A stretch of 64,000 nt of DNA, taken from assembly GCF_010723575.1 (NCBI RefSeq), contig NZ_BLKZ01000001.1:1488001-1552000 (forward strand), read 5' to 3'. This document shows, piece by piece, positions 23,805 to 31,909 of this stretch. Made by a program: the position numbers and the translations under genes. Every line of letters begins with the position of its first letter. The first letter of the stretch is position 1. The notes beneath the pieces are model-generated. The model saw only the letters and a program-made list of their open reading frames with translations, did no database searches and was not told where the DNA came from. The stretch comes from Mycobacterium bourgelatii (GTDB lineage: Bacteria > Actinomycetota > Actinomycetes > Mycobacteriales > Mycobacteriaceae).

Positions 23805-25607
23805 TCAGCTAAACCGGCCCAGTACCCGGCGCACCAGGCTTTCGCTTTCGGGTGGCTGCCGTCGGACGTACGGCCATGGCTGATTGCGCTCAGGGACTGA
23901 CGCCGCCCGTTGCTGTTTGAGCTGCGTCCTCAAGTGCTGGCGCAGCTCGTGCAGCTCGGGGTCCGTCCAGCGGTTCTGCGACTCGATGGGATCGACGGTC
24001 AAATCGTAGAGCTCCCATTGGTCGTCGAGCGGGTCGGTCCGAAATGCCTCACCGCCCAACCCGTTTGCGGCGAGGTGACGCACGCCCGGCTCGGTCCAGG
24101 TGGCGGGGTCGTCGAAGGTGCGCACCAACTTCCACAGGTGCCCGGCGCCGCCGCTGGCATCGGCATCGGAGACGCGCACCACCAGCCCCTCGAAATTCGA
24201 GGCCACGTGGGCGGGCAGCTTAATACGAAGTGGCGCAGGGGGATTCACCATGTGGCCCAGTTGTCGGGCCAACGCCGACGCGCCGGTGTCGCCTTCGAGC
24301 ACGTTGTCGCGCGTCATCAGATAAACGGCACGTCCCTCGTCGGCCGGAGCGCCGTCCACCACCGGCATCAGGTCGCGGCCGGGCAGCGGATGCACTTCGG
24401 AGAACGATTTCGTGAGATCCTCGGCCACCGCGTCCACATCGACGCCGGCCGCGCTGAGCAACGTCGGCACCAGGTCGACATGCGACGTCGGCGCCTCCAC
24501 CGTCCGCGGCGCCGTGGCGTTCTCCCCGATGCGGGCGACGACGAACGGGACCCTGGTCGCTTCGTCGTACATGTTGAACCACTTCTGGTGCAGGCCGCCG
24601 TGGGCGCCGAGCAACTCGCCATGGTCGGATGTCCGCACCAGGACGGCGTTTTCGGATCCGCCTTCGGTGACGGCGCGACGCACCCGGTCGAGCGGCCCGT
24701 CGACCTCGGCGTGCAGGCGGTAGTAGAGGTCGCGGTAGCGCTGCGCGAAGTGTTGGTAACTGCGACTGACCGCGGGCGCGACGCCATACCCGGAGTAATA
24801 GGCCTCCCGAAAGGCGATCTGGGCGGCGGGTTTTGACTTGAGGTCCTCGTCGGCGGTGGGCGCCGGCGGCACGTGCGGCGGGTCGAGGGGCGACGGCTTG
24901 ACCGGGCTGCGTCGCACCCACGCCGGGAACAGCACGATGTCATGCGGGTTGACAAAGCTGGCAACCAGCAGGAACGGGCGCAGGGCTTCGGCGTCGCCCG
25001 CGCGACGTCGCGCATAGCGATCCTCGAGCCATGCGACTACCCGGTCGGCGATCAGTGGGTCACGCCGAAATCCGCTGTTGGCGTTGCCCGCCCCATGCGG
25101 TTCGGGGCCCACCCATCCCGAGAAACCGTACGGGCTCAACGGGTCCGCCTCGAGATAACGTTGCACGGCGGCCGCATCGACGACGCCGTCGTCGTCATTG
25201 GTGGCCAACGGTTTCCCGGTGGCCGGGTCGTGCAGGTCTGCGTGGGAGATGTGCCACTTGCCGTCGTAGTGGGTGTCATACCCCGCCGCGCGGAACCAGT
25301 TGCCCAGTGTCGGCACCTCGCCCTGGCGCAACCAACGCAGCCGTGAATCGTCGTATCGCTTACCGATGCCGTCGGTTTGGGTGACGCCGTGCAGGTCCGG
25401 GTACTGGCCGGTGAAGATCGTCGGACGGGACGGGACGCAGGCGAGCGATCCGGTGTAGTGCCGGGTGAAATTGACCCCGTGCTCGTCAAACCAGCGCCGG
25501 CCGGTCAGAGTGCGCTGCCGCCAATCGCGTACATCGTCCGGCTCATAGGGCGGGATGGCACGCTCTTCATCGGTCATCAGGATGATGATGTCGGGACGAT
25601 CAGGCAT
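23805..25607 (-). CDS. Type I sulfatase (formylglycine-dependent)
   Basis: 600 aa from the ATG at 25607 (GGAG upstream); the frame continues to 25718 but overlaps the upstream SRPBCC gene. The N-terminal metal site (PDIIILMTDEE), the formylglycine signature C57-V-P-S-R (LACVPSRPTIFTG) and the second metal motif (RTSDHGELLGAHGG) are intact, so an active sulfatase is expected once Cys57 is matured. No signal peptide is seen; it is probably cytoplasmic. It overlaps the SRPBCC stop by 8 bp and is probably translated with it. Length and neighbour match the Rv3077-like sulfatase of M. tuberculosis as I remember it. The substrate sulfate ester is unknown. Confidence 0.88.
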   Translation of the reverse strand: MPDRPDIIILMTDEERAIPPYEPDDVRDWRQRTLTGRRWFDEHGVNFTRHYTGSLACVPSRPTIFTGQYPDLHGVTQTDGIGKRYDDSRLRWLRQGEVPTLGNWFRAAGYDTHYDGKWHISHADLHDPATGKPLATNDDDGVVDAAAVQRYLEADPLSPYGFSGWVGPEPHGAGNANSGFRRDPLIADRVVAWLEDRYARRRAGDAEALRPFLLVASFVNPHDIVLFPAWVRRSPVKPSPLDPPHVPPAPTADEDLKSKPAAQIAFREAYYSGYGVAPAVSRSYQHFAQRYRDLYYRLHAEVDGPLDRVRRAVTEGGSENAVLVRTSDHGELLGAHGGLHQKWFNMYDEATRVPFVVARIGENATAPRTVEAPTSHVDLVPTLLSAAGVDVDAVAEDLTKSFSEVHPLPGRDLMPVVDGAPADEGRAVYLMTRDNVLEGDTGASALARQLGHMVNPPAPLRIKLPAHVASNFEGLVVRVSDADASGGAGHLWKLVRTFDDPATWTEPGVRHLAANGLGGEAFRTDPLDDQWELYDLTVDPIESQNRWTDPELHELRQHLRTQLKQQRAASVPERNQPWPYVRRQPPESESLVRRVLGRFS

Positions 25608-26058
25608 GCGCGTTCTCCAATCGTTTTGCCAGCCCGGCGAGCATCGAGTCGGACTGTTTTGCCATGAGTCGGAGCGTGACCCACTCCGCCATGCGTGCTG
25701 GCGGGCCGCTGCCGGCATCGACGGTGCTGGTGAGCGTCACTCGGGTTGCTGCGCCGTCGGGACGCAGCGTCCACCGGTTGGCGACCTTGCCCAGTCGGGG
25801 TGGCAGTCCTTCGATGTCGTAGGCAAGGGTTGCGGGCGGGTCGAACTCGGTGATGCGCTCGACCAGCGTGTTACTGCCCACTTGTACGCGCCGCGTGGTG
25901 CCCACTGGTTCGCCGTTGGGGCCGTGGTTGAGCACACAGGAGTGGTCGACGCCGTCGGCCCATGAGCTCAGTGCGCCGAAGTCGGCGAGGATGTCCCAGA
26001 TTGCCTGTGGGTCGGCCGCAATCGTCCGGGTTCGGCTGATGTCTGCCACGGGCATCAT
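25600..26058 (-). CDS. SRPBCC (START/Bet v1-like) lipid-binding family protein
   Basis: 152 aa from tandem ATGs at 26058/26055. The SRPBCC pattern is visible: ADPQAIWDILADFGALSSWADGV, then a beta-rich middle (RVQVGSNTLVERITEFDPPATLAYDIEG) and a C-terminal amphipathic helix. Proteins of this fold bind hydrophobic ligands. It is upstream of, and overlaps by 8 bp, the sulfatase, so the two are coupled. In M. tuberculosis a similar pair appears to be Rv3076-Rv3077 (recollection). It is divergent from the aldehyde dehydrogenase across a palindromic operator at 26162. Confidence 0.8.
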   Translation of the reverse strand: MMPVADISRTRTIAADPQAIWDILADFGALSSWADGVDHSCVLNHGPNGEPVGTTRRVQVGSNTLVERITEFDPPATLAYDIEGLPPRLGKVANRWTLRPDGAATRVTLTSTVDAGSGPPARMAEWVTLRLMAKQSDSMLAGLAKRLENAHA

Positions 26059-26161
26059 TGTGCACGGAGGCCGCCGTCGCGGTGGTCGTTGGGCACGCGG
26101 TCTGAATGCAGCCGTAATCGGGCTGCGACTTGTCCGGTGCCTTGACCCCGTACCTGACACA

Positions 26162-26183
26162 ATGCTAAGCAAGTGCTCAGCAT
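26162..26183. promoter_or_regulatory. 22-bp TetR-type operator candidate upstream of aldehyde dehydrogenase
   Basis: ATGCTAAGCA-AG-TGCTCAGCAT is a near-perfect palindrome with nine of ten arm positions paired. It lies 24 bp before the TTG start of the aldehyde dehydrogenase and about 100 bp from the divergent SRPBCC start. Its symmetry is typical of TetR/FadR-like repressor sites in mycobacterial lipid-metabolism promoters; the cognate regulator is not known. Confidence 0.5.
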
Positions 26184-26207
26184 CATATTGAGGGAAAGGG
26201 ATCGACG

Positions 26208-27662
26208 TTGACCCTGCAGACCGTTCTCGACGAGATTCGCACGCGCCCGGGCAAGGGCGAGGTGATTCCGATCATCAATCCGGCGACGGAAGAGCAGATC
26301 ACCGAGTTCACCGACTGTGGCGAAGAGGCGGTCGACGACGCCGTCGCGCGGGCCAAGGCGGCCTTCGATTCCGGCGTCTGGTCCCAGCTGCCCGGACGGC
26401 AGCGGGCCAAGATCATGTGGCGCATCGCCGATTTGATCGACGAGCACGCCGACGAGTTCGCTCAACTCGACTCGCTGAACACCGGCATGCCGCTGATGCA
26501 GGCGCAATTGCAGATGTCCACCTGCTCGGAGTTCTTTCGCTACTACGCCGGCTGGTGTTCGAAGCTCAACGGCGTCGCATACGACGTGAAGACCGACGGC
26601 ATCGCCACGGACACCTTCGTCAGCATGCACGCCTACACCCTCAAGGAGCCCTACAGCGTGGTGGGGCTGATCTTCCCGTGGAACGGCCCGATCTTCAACG
26701 CCTGCGCCAAGCTCGCGCCGGCCTTGGCGGCCGGCTGCAGCATGGTGGTCAAGCCCGCCGAGGAGACGCCGTTGTCGGCGCTGTTGCTCGACAGGCTGAT
26801 CCACGAGGCCGGCGTGCCCGAGGGAGTGGTCAACCTGTTGACCGGCTACGGCCACACCGCCGGCGCGGCGATCACGAGGCATCCCGGCGTCGAGAAGGTC
26901 GCGTTCACCGGGTCGACCGAGGTGGGCAAGGAGATCGTGCGGGCATCCGCCGGCAACCTGAAGAAGATCACTCTCGAGCTCGGCGGGAAGTCGCCGGTGC
27001 TGATCTTCGACGACGCCGACATGAGCAAGTGCATTCTGATGGCGGCGCTGGGCATCTTCGTGCACTCCGGTCAGGGCTGCGTGTGCGGATCGCGGATCTT
27101 CGCCCAGCGGGGCGTTTACGACCAGGTGGTGGAAGGCATTGCCGCCATGGCGAATACGTTCAAGCTGGGTGCTCCCAGCGAGGAGGGCTGCGTAAGTGGT
27201 CCGCTGATCAGCCAGAAGCAACTGAACCGCGTCATGGGTTTCATCGACGAGGGCAAGAGTGAAGGCGTCGACGTGGTCACCGGCGGATACCGGTTGGACC
27301 GCAAGGGTTACTTCGTCCACCCCACAGTGCTCACCAATGTCGACCCCGGTATGCGCCTGTACCAAGAGGAAATCTTCGGGCCGGTGGTCAGCATCCTGCC
27401 GTTCGACGACGAAGACGAAGCTGTCGCCATGGCCAACGACACCACCTACGGTTTGGCGGCCACCGCTTGGACGGAAAACGTGGGCCGGGCCCACCGCATC
27501 GTCAAGCGGCTGCAGGCCGGCAGCGTGCAGGTGAACTGCCAGCTTGTGTTCGATCACGACGTGCCCTTCGGCGGTCACAAGCAATCCGGCTGGGGTCACG
27601 AGTTCGGCCGCGAGGGCATCGAGATCTACCTGAAGACCAAGTCGGTCTGGGCCCAGCTGTAA
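26208..27662 (+). CDS. NAD(P)-dependent aldehyde dehydrogenase
   Basis: 484 aa, normal ALDH length, with a TTG start preceded by GAGGGAAAGGG. The nucleotide-binding GSTEVGK, the general base Glu257 (LELGGKSP) and catalytic Cys291 (SGQGCVCGSR) are all in place; Cys293 is an additional nearby cysteine. It oxidises an aldehyde to the acid with NAD(P). It is convergent with the P450 at 27684, 21 bp away. A monooxygenase beside an aldehyde dehydrogenase suggests sequential oxidation of one substrate, although they lie on opposite strands. Confidence 0.9.
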   Translation: MTLQTVLDEIRTRPGKGEVIPIINPATEEQITEFTDCGEEAVDDAVARAKAAFDSGVWSQLPGRQRAKIMWRIADLIDEHADEFAQLDSLNTGMPLMQAQLQMSTCSEFFRYYAGWCSKLNGVAYDVKTDGIATDTFVSMHAYTLKEPYSVVGLIFPWNGPIFNACAKLAPALAAGCSMVVKPAEETPLSALLLDRLIHEAGVPEGVVNLLTGYGHTAGAAITRHPGVEKVAFTGSTEVGKEIVRASAGNLKKITLELGGKSPVLIFDDADMSKCILMAALGIFVHSGQGCVCGSRIFAQRGVYDQVVEGIAAMANTFKLGAPSEEGCVSGPLISQKQLNRVMGFIDEGKSEGVDVVTGGYRLDRKGYFVHPTVLTNVDPGMRLYQEEIFGPVVSILPFDDEDEAVAMANDTTYGLAATAWTENVGRAHRIVKRLQAGSVQVNCQLVFDHDVPFGGHKQSGWGHEFGREGIEIYLKTKSVWAQL

Positions 27663-27683
27663 CGGCTATACCGCCTATACCGG

Positions 27684-28892
27684 CTATGCCGTGATGCGGA
27701 GCCGCTCCCACCCGCGCACGGTTGACGTTGGCGCGAGCTTGAGGCTGTCGTAGTCGATACCCCATTCGGGCCACCGGTTGAGCAACTCGTCGAGCGCTAC
27801 CCGCCCTTCGAGGCGGGCGAGGTTGGCGCCGAGGCAGTAGTGCACGCCCTTGCCGAACGTCAGGTGCGAAATGTTGTTGCGGTGGATGTTGAACGTGTCA
27901 GGATCCTCGTATCGCGCCGGGTCTCGGTTGGCGGCACCGAACAGCAGCAACACGGCGCTGCCGGCCGGCACCGTGGTCCCATAGGCCTCCCAGTCGCGAA
28001 GGGTGTAGCGCCCGACGTGCGGGCCCGTCGGCTCGAAGCGCAAGGTCTCGTCGACCGCGCGGTTCAGCAACGAGCGGTCCTGCGCGATCTCGCGGCGCTG
28101 GTCGGGATGTTCGGCGAGCACCTTGGCCAGCCAGCCGATCAGTCGGCCCGTGGTCTCGTTGCCCGCACCGGCCACGACCTGGGTGTAGTGCAGAACCTCT
28201 TTGCGCGTCAGCTTTCTCGTCACGCCGTGCTCGTCTTCGAACTCGACGTTGAGCAGTGCGGTCATCAGGTCGTCGGAGGGGTTCTTGGCCCGCCATTCGA
28301 CGTAGTCGGCGTAGATCCGGCCGTCGGCGATGGCGTCGGGGTCGGCGACCTTCATCGGTGCGCCGGGGCGGGTGCGTAGGTTGGCATCGTTGGCGTCGCG
28401 CACCTCGATCTGTTCTTCTTCGGGAATGCCGAGCAGCATGCCGATGACGCGCATCGGCATCATCGCGGCGAGTTCGGCGATGATGTCGAACCCGTCCGAA
28501 CCAACCAGCGGGTCAAGGCATTTGACGCAGTAACGCCGAATCTGGTCTTCGATGGCGGCCATTCGGCGTGGCGTGAAGACGCGTCCCATCACCCCGCGCA
28601 GCCTGGTGTGGGTCGGCGGGTCCTCGAACATCATCACCCCGGGGGGCATGTCGAACTTCGACTTGATCAGTTCGAGGATGTCACTTCGACTGTTGGAGAA
28701 CGTCTCCCAATCCGACAGCGCCTTCTCCACGTCGGCGTACCGCGATATCGCCCAGAAGTCGTAGCGCTCGTTGTAATACAGCGGCGCCTCTTCGCGCAGG
28801 CGCGCGAAAGTGGGATAGGGGTTGGCGGTGATGTTGACGTCGTAGGGGTCGTAGTAGACGTCGGTTTGTGGTGCGTCGGGTGCGATCGTCAT
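27684..28892 (-). CDS. Cytochrome P450
   Basis: 402 aa, full length. The I-helix AGAGNETTGRL oxygen-binding motif, the ETLRF ExxR motif and the heme loop FGKGVHYCLGANLARLEG with Cys353 as thiolate ligand are all intact. Bacterial class I P450s need a ferredoxin and reductase; none is adjacent. The promoter side faces a TetR gene at 29086 with two operator-like palindromes between them, so the P450 is probably TetR-repressed. A possible 31-codon leader reading frame with a strong ribosome-binding site precedes it (28911-29006). Confidence 0.92.
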   Translation of the reverse strand: MTIAPDAPQTDVYYDPYDVNITANPYPTFARLREEAPLYYNERYDFWAISRYADVEKALSDWETFSNSRSDILELIKSKFDMPPGVMMFEDPPTHTRLRGVMGRVFTPRRMAAIEDQIRRYCVKCLDPLVGSDGFDIIAELAAMMPMRVIGMLLGIPEEEQIEVRDANDANLRTRPGAPMKVADPDAIADGRIYADYVEWRAKNPSDDLMTALLNVEFEDEHGVTRKLTRKEVLHYTQVVAGAGNETTGRLIGWLAKVLAEHPDQRREIAQDRSLLNRAVDETLRFEPTGPHVGRYTLRDWEAYGTTVPAGSAVLLLFGAANRDPARYEDPDTFNIHRNNISHLTFGKGVHYCLGANLARLEGRVALDELLNRWPEWGIDYDSLKLAPTSTVRGWERLRITA

Positions 28893-28910
28893 GAGCGAGG
28901 ATCCTTTACT

Positions 28911-29006
28911 TCAGGCAACTTCCGGCGCTGACGGGACAGCGTGACGCCGGTAGGTACCGGGCCTCTTCGGAGGCGAGGAAGAGCAAACGGCGACGTGCTC
29001 GGCCAT
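28911..29006 (-). CDS. Possible 31-aa small ORF/leader peptide upstream of P450
   Basis: The ATG at 29006 is preceded by a perfect AGGAGG site at good spacing, better than that of the P450 gene itself. The peptide begins MAEHVAVCSSSPPKRPG, is Arg/Pro rich and ends 18 bp before the P450 start. It lies inside the regulatory interval downstream of the twin operators and would therefore be in the P450 transcript. No homologue is recognised; it could be a real small protein, a regulatory uORF or chance. Confidence 0.4.
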   Translation of the reverse strand: MAEHVAVCSSSPPKRPGTYRRHAVPSAPEVA

Positions 29007-29022
29007 CGATCCTCCTCGAACA

Positions 29023-29057
29023 GTAACCGTGTTACCGTTGAACGGTAACCGCGTTAC
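29023..29057. promoter_or_regulatory. Twin TetR operators between P450 and tetR
   Basis: Two copies of the palindrome GTAAC-CGY-GTTAC (29023-29035 and 29045-29057) have centres 22 bp apart, about two helical turns. The sequence between them is itself nearly palindromic. They lie between the divergent P450 and TetR genes, close to the TetR GTG start at 29086. This is the arrangement expected for an autoregulated TetR repressor binding as two dimers. Confidence 0.65.
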
Positions 29058-29085
29058 ACCGCCGGTGCAAGGGTGAAGGGCCACA

Positions 29086-29688
29086 GTGGTCAGTGCCGAA
29101 GTAAAGGCCGAAGTAAAGTCCGGCGCCGCCGCAGACCAGCGGCAGGATCGCCTCCTCGACATCGTCGTGGAAATCCTGGAAACGCAGGGTTACGACGCCG
29201 TGCAGCTGCGCGAGGTCGCCCGTCGTGCCCGGACATCGTTGGCGACCATCTACAAGCGCTATCCGACCCGGGATTCGCTGATCGTGGCCGCCCTCGAGCG
29301 GTGGATGGACGAGAACCGCTTCGCCGGTTTGGCCACGCAGACCCACGAGCCGAACGAGTCGATCTACGACGGCCTGATGCGGGTGTTTCGGACCATCTTC
29401 GAACCGTGGGAGCGACATCCCGACATGCTCAGGGCATATCACCGCGCGCGGTCGGCCCCGGGCGGCCATAGGCTGGTCGACCGCGGCCTAGACGCCGTCA
29501 TACCCGCCACGATGGCGGTGCTCGCCGACGCTGAGGCCGACCTGGTCGAGGAACTGCCCCCGATCGTTTCAAACCTCGCATACGGCCTGGTGGCGCGCTT
29601 TACCGCCGGCGAGATCGACATCACCGAAATACTGCCGATCCTGGATCGCGCGTTGTTTCGGCTGACGGTCAACGCGGGGACAGGATGA
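29086..29688 (+). CDS. TetR-family transcriptional repressor (probable regulator of P450)
   Basis: 200 aa, standard TetR length, from a GTG start. The helix-turn-helix is AVQLREVARRARTSLATIYKRYPTRDSL-like (VQLREVARRARTSLATIYKR), followed by an all-helical ligand domain resembling KstR-type proteins. It is divergent from the P450 gene and immediately downstream of two GTAAC-n3-GTTAC palindromes. It therefore likely represses itself and the P450 until a lipid-like ligand binds. Its last 20 bp overlap the 3' end of the convergent Ddn-like gene. Confidence 0.88.
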   Translation: MVSAEVKAEVKSGAAADQRQDRLLDIVVEILETQGYDAVQLREVARRARTSLATIYKRYPTRDSLIVAALERWMDENRFAGLATQTHEPNESIYDGLMRVFRTIFEPWERHPDMLRAYHRARSAPGGHRLVDRGLDAVIPATMAVLADAEADLVEELPPIVSNLAYGLVARFTAGEIDITEILPILDRALFRLTVNAGTG

Positions 29689-30163
29689 CGACGGGGATTT
29701 CGCGTTCGGTCCAGCTTTGGTATTTGGCGAAGTCGGGGTAGAGCTCGACCAACCGGGGCCATAGGGTCGCGCGCTCCTCAGGAGAGGCAACGTGCGCGGA
29801 GACTTCCAGGTTGGGCCGACCCTTGACATGGATTCGCGTGTCGGGGGTGGCAACCAGGTTGAAGTACCACTGCGGGTTCTTCGGCAGACCGCCTTGCGAA
29901 GCGACGATGACGAAGTCCTTGCCGTCCTCCAGATACAGCAGGGGAGTGGTGAACTGCTTGCCCGACTTGCGTCCGCGATGTTCGAGCAGCAGCGTCGGCA
30001 CCGGGTTGCGGAAGCCGGCACCCACGCGCCACTTGTTGCCGATGCGTCCGTTGGTCAGCTTGAAGACCGCCACGTGTGCCTTGGACATGTACTTGATGAC
30101 CTTGGCCGTGGCCGGTGACGTCAGTCCGGACGGGGCCTCGTTTGGCAGGGCGAACTTCGGCAT
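29669..30163 (-). CDS. Deazaflavin (F420)-dependent nitroreductase, Ddn family
   Basis: 164 aa. The split-barrel F420-binding family (DUF385/Ddn) is recognised by TLLLEHRGRKSGKQFTTPLLYLEDG, ASQGGLPKNPQWYFNLVATP and the C-terminal REIPVVILSPR. Ddn-type proteins use reduced F420 to reduce quinones and some nitro compounds at the membrane. An N-terminal segment of about 30 residues could be membrane-associated. It is convergent with the TetR gene, with a 20-bp overlap. Confidence 0.87.
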   Translation of the reverse strand: MPKFALPNEAPSGLTSPATAKVIKYMSKAHVAVFKLTNGRIGNKWRVGAGFRNPVPTLLLEHRGRKSGKQFTTPLLYLEDGKDFVIVASQGGLPKNPQWYFNLVATPDTRIHVKGRPNLEVSAHVASPEERATLWPRLVELYPDFAKYQSWTEREIPVVILSPR

Positions 30164-30217
30164 CGATAACTGCTTGTGCTAGGGAGTGTTTCGCGTCAGC
30201 CGCACCGTCGGTCGCGG

Positions 30218-30469
30218 TTAGGAGGTTCTGGCGTACCTGCGGACGAGGTCGTTCTCGCTGAACGTGCCCGTGTGCTGGCGGCCATCGGCATCACTGCCGA
30301 AAAACGTCCACTGCTTGGGGGTTTTCTTCGGTTCGCCGATCAGCTTGACCTTGTACCGATACGCGCTCGGCCGCAGCGTGCCGATGATGTCGCCGATGCG
30401 AATCTCCGAGGGGTGAATCTCGGGTGCATCGGACCAGTTGGGATTCGTCATAGCACCCGTCCTCGTCAT
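30218..30469 (-). CDS. Conserved hypothetical small protein
   Basis: 83 aa from the ATG at 30469 (GGAG upstream); an ATG at 30451 (MTNPNWSDAPEI) is the alternative. Beta-rich sequence with IRIGDIIGTLRPSAYRYKVKLIG and a basic C-terminus (RRYARTS); no cysteines or membrane segment. No family is recognised. It is divergent from the CitE-like gene. Confidence 0.55.
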   Translation of the reverse strand: MTRTGAMTNPNWSDAPEIHPSEIRIGDIIGTLRPSAYRYKVKLIGEPKKTPKQWTFFGSDADGRQHTGTFSENDLVRRYARTS

Positions 30470-30562
30470 AATGTTGCTCCCACTCTAGCCCGACAAGGGC
30501 AGTCGCATACGGTTAGGGCAAAATCGCTCGACAACTGACGATGAAAGGTGGCGGTTCGCACG

Positions 30563-31483
30563 ATGTATGACCAGGTCAACACCGCCAGCGCGGCAGACCA
30601 CACGGAAGTCGGTTCGCGCATCGATCCGGTGCTGGCTCGTAGCTGGTTGTTGGTCAATGGTGCGCACGCCGATCGGTTCGAATCGGCGGAGCGTTCCCGC
30701 GCCGACATCGTGGTCCTCGACATCGAAGACGCCGTAGCGCCCAAGGACAAGGACGCCGCGCGCGAACACGTCGTGCGCTGGTTGAGCGACGGACACAGCG
30801 ACTGGGTTCGGATCAACGGGTTCGGCACCCCGTGGTGGGCAAAAGACATCGCCCAACTGGCGGATACCGGGGTGGGCGGGGTGATGCTGGCGATGGTCGA
30901 GTCGGTGGACCACGTCACCGAGACGGCCAGGCGGCTGCCCAACGTGCCGATCGTGGCGTTGGTGGAAACGGCCCGGGGGCTGGAGCGCATCACCGAAATC
31001 GCCGCTGCCAAAGGCACTTTCCGTCTGGCGTTCGGTATCGGCGACTTCCGGCGAGACACCGGCTTCGGTGAAGATCCCACCACGCTGGCCTACGCACGGT
31101 CGCGATTCACCATCGCGGCAAAGGCCGCCGGGTTGCCGAGCGCGATCGACGGTCCGACCATCGGATCCAATCCGCTCAAGCTCATCGAGGCGACCGCGGT
31201 GTCCGTCGAGTTCGGGATGACCGGCAAGATCTGCCTGTCGCCGGACCAGTGCGCGGTGGTGAACGAGGGGCTGTCCCCGTCTCAGGACGAAATCGGCTGG
31301 GCCAAAGAGTTTTTCGCAGAATTCGAACGCGACGGAGGGGAGATCCGCAACGGATCGGATCTGCCACGCATCGCCAGGGCCACCAAGATCTTGGAATTGG
31401 CTCGCTCGTACGGCGTCGAGGCCTCGGAATTCGAAGACGAACGGGTGCACGCGCCCGCGCCGACGGACACTTACCACTACTAG
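30563..31483 (+). CDS. HpcH/HpaI-CitE family lyase (citrate lyase beta-like)
   Basis: 306 aa from the ATG at 30563; a GTG at 30548 is possible. The barrel motifs RSWLLVNGAHADRF, ADIVVLDIEDAVAPKDKD (metal-binding acidic residues), WVRINGFGT, PIVALVETARGLERI and FGMTGKICLSPDQ identify the CitE-like family, members of which cleave or form (S)-malyl-, citramalyl- or similar CoA thioesters. The lack of citrate-lyase alpha and gamma genes means it is not citrate lyase. Position relative to DUF488 and DUF190/CrcB matches Rv3075c in M. tuberculosis as I recall. Confidence 0.85.
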   Translation: MYDQVNTASAADHTEVGSRIDPVLARSWLLVNGAHADRFESAERSRADIVVLDIEDAVAPKDKDAAREHVVRWLSDGHSDWVRINGFGTPWWAKDIAQLADTGVGGVMLAMVESVDHVTETARRLPNVPIVALVETARGLERITEIAAAKGTFRLAFGIGDFRRDTGFGEDPTTLAYARSRFTIAAKAAGLPSAIDGPTIGSNPLKLIEATAVSVEFGMTGKICLSPDQCAVVNEGLSPSQDEIGWAKEFFAEFERDGGEIRNGSDLPRIARATKILELARSYGVEASEFEDERVHAPAPTDTYHY

Positions 31484-31516
31484 GTCTTCTAGGTGGCGGC
31501 GTAACCTGGTGTTCCC

Positions 31517-31870
31517 ATGACGGCAGAGAGTCGGGTGCGGGTCGCCCGGATCTACGACGAGCCGGATCCCGATGACGGTCAACGGGTGCTGATCGATCGC
31601 ATCTGGCCGCGCGGCATCCGCAAGGATGACCCGCGGGTGGGCATCTGGTGCAAAGACGTCGCACCGTCCAAGGAACTGCGCGAGTGGTATCACCACCACC
31701 TGGACAAATTCGACGAATTCGCTTCGCGCTACGGGGCGGAGCTGGAGGGCAACCCGGCGCTGGACGAACTGCGCGCGTTGGTACAGCGTGGGGTCGTGAC
31801 CCTGGTGACGGCCGGTCGCCAGGCGCACGCCAGTCACGCGACCGTCCTGGCGGACGTGCTCAACAGGTAA
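31517..31870 (+). CDS. DUF488 family protein
   Basis: 117 aa. The DUF488 signature RVLIDRIWPRGIRKDD, the WCKDVAPSKELREWYHH segment and the C-terminal VTLVTAGRQAHASHA strand are clear. The family is widespread and uncharacterised. It follows the CitE-like gene by 33 bp on the same strand and is convergent with the DUF190 gene. Confidence 0.85.
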   Translation: MTAESRVRVARIYDEPDPDDGQRVLIDRIWPRGIRKDDPRVGIWCKDVAPSKELREWYHHHLDKFDEFASRYGAELEGNPALDELRALVQRGVVTLVTAGRQAHASHATVLADVLNR

Positions 31871-31909
31871 CGCCGAGCAGACGCGAAAGCCCTCGTCTAG
31901 CTGCGTGGC

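Noticed and set aside
26055..27599. A 514-codon open frame antisense to the aldehyde dehydrogenase
   Set aside because: Mirrors codon bias of the real gene; no ribosome-binding site or recognisable domain.
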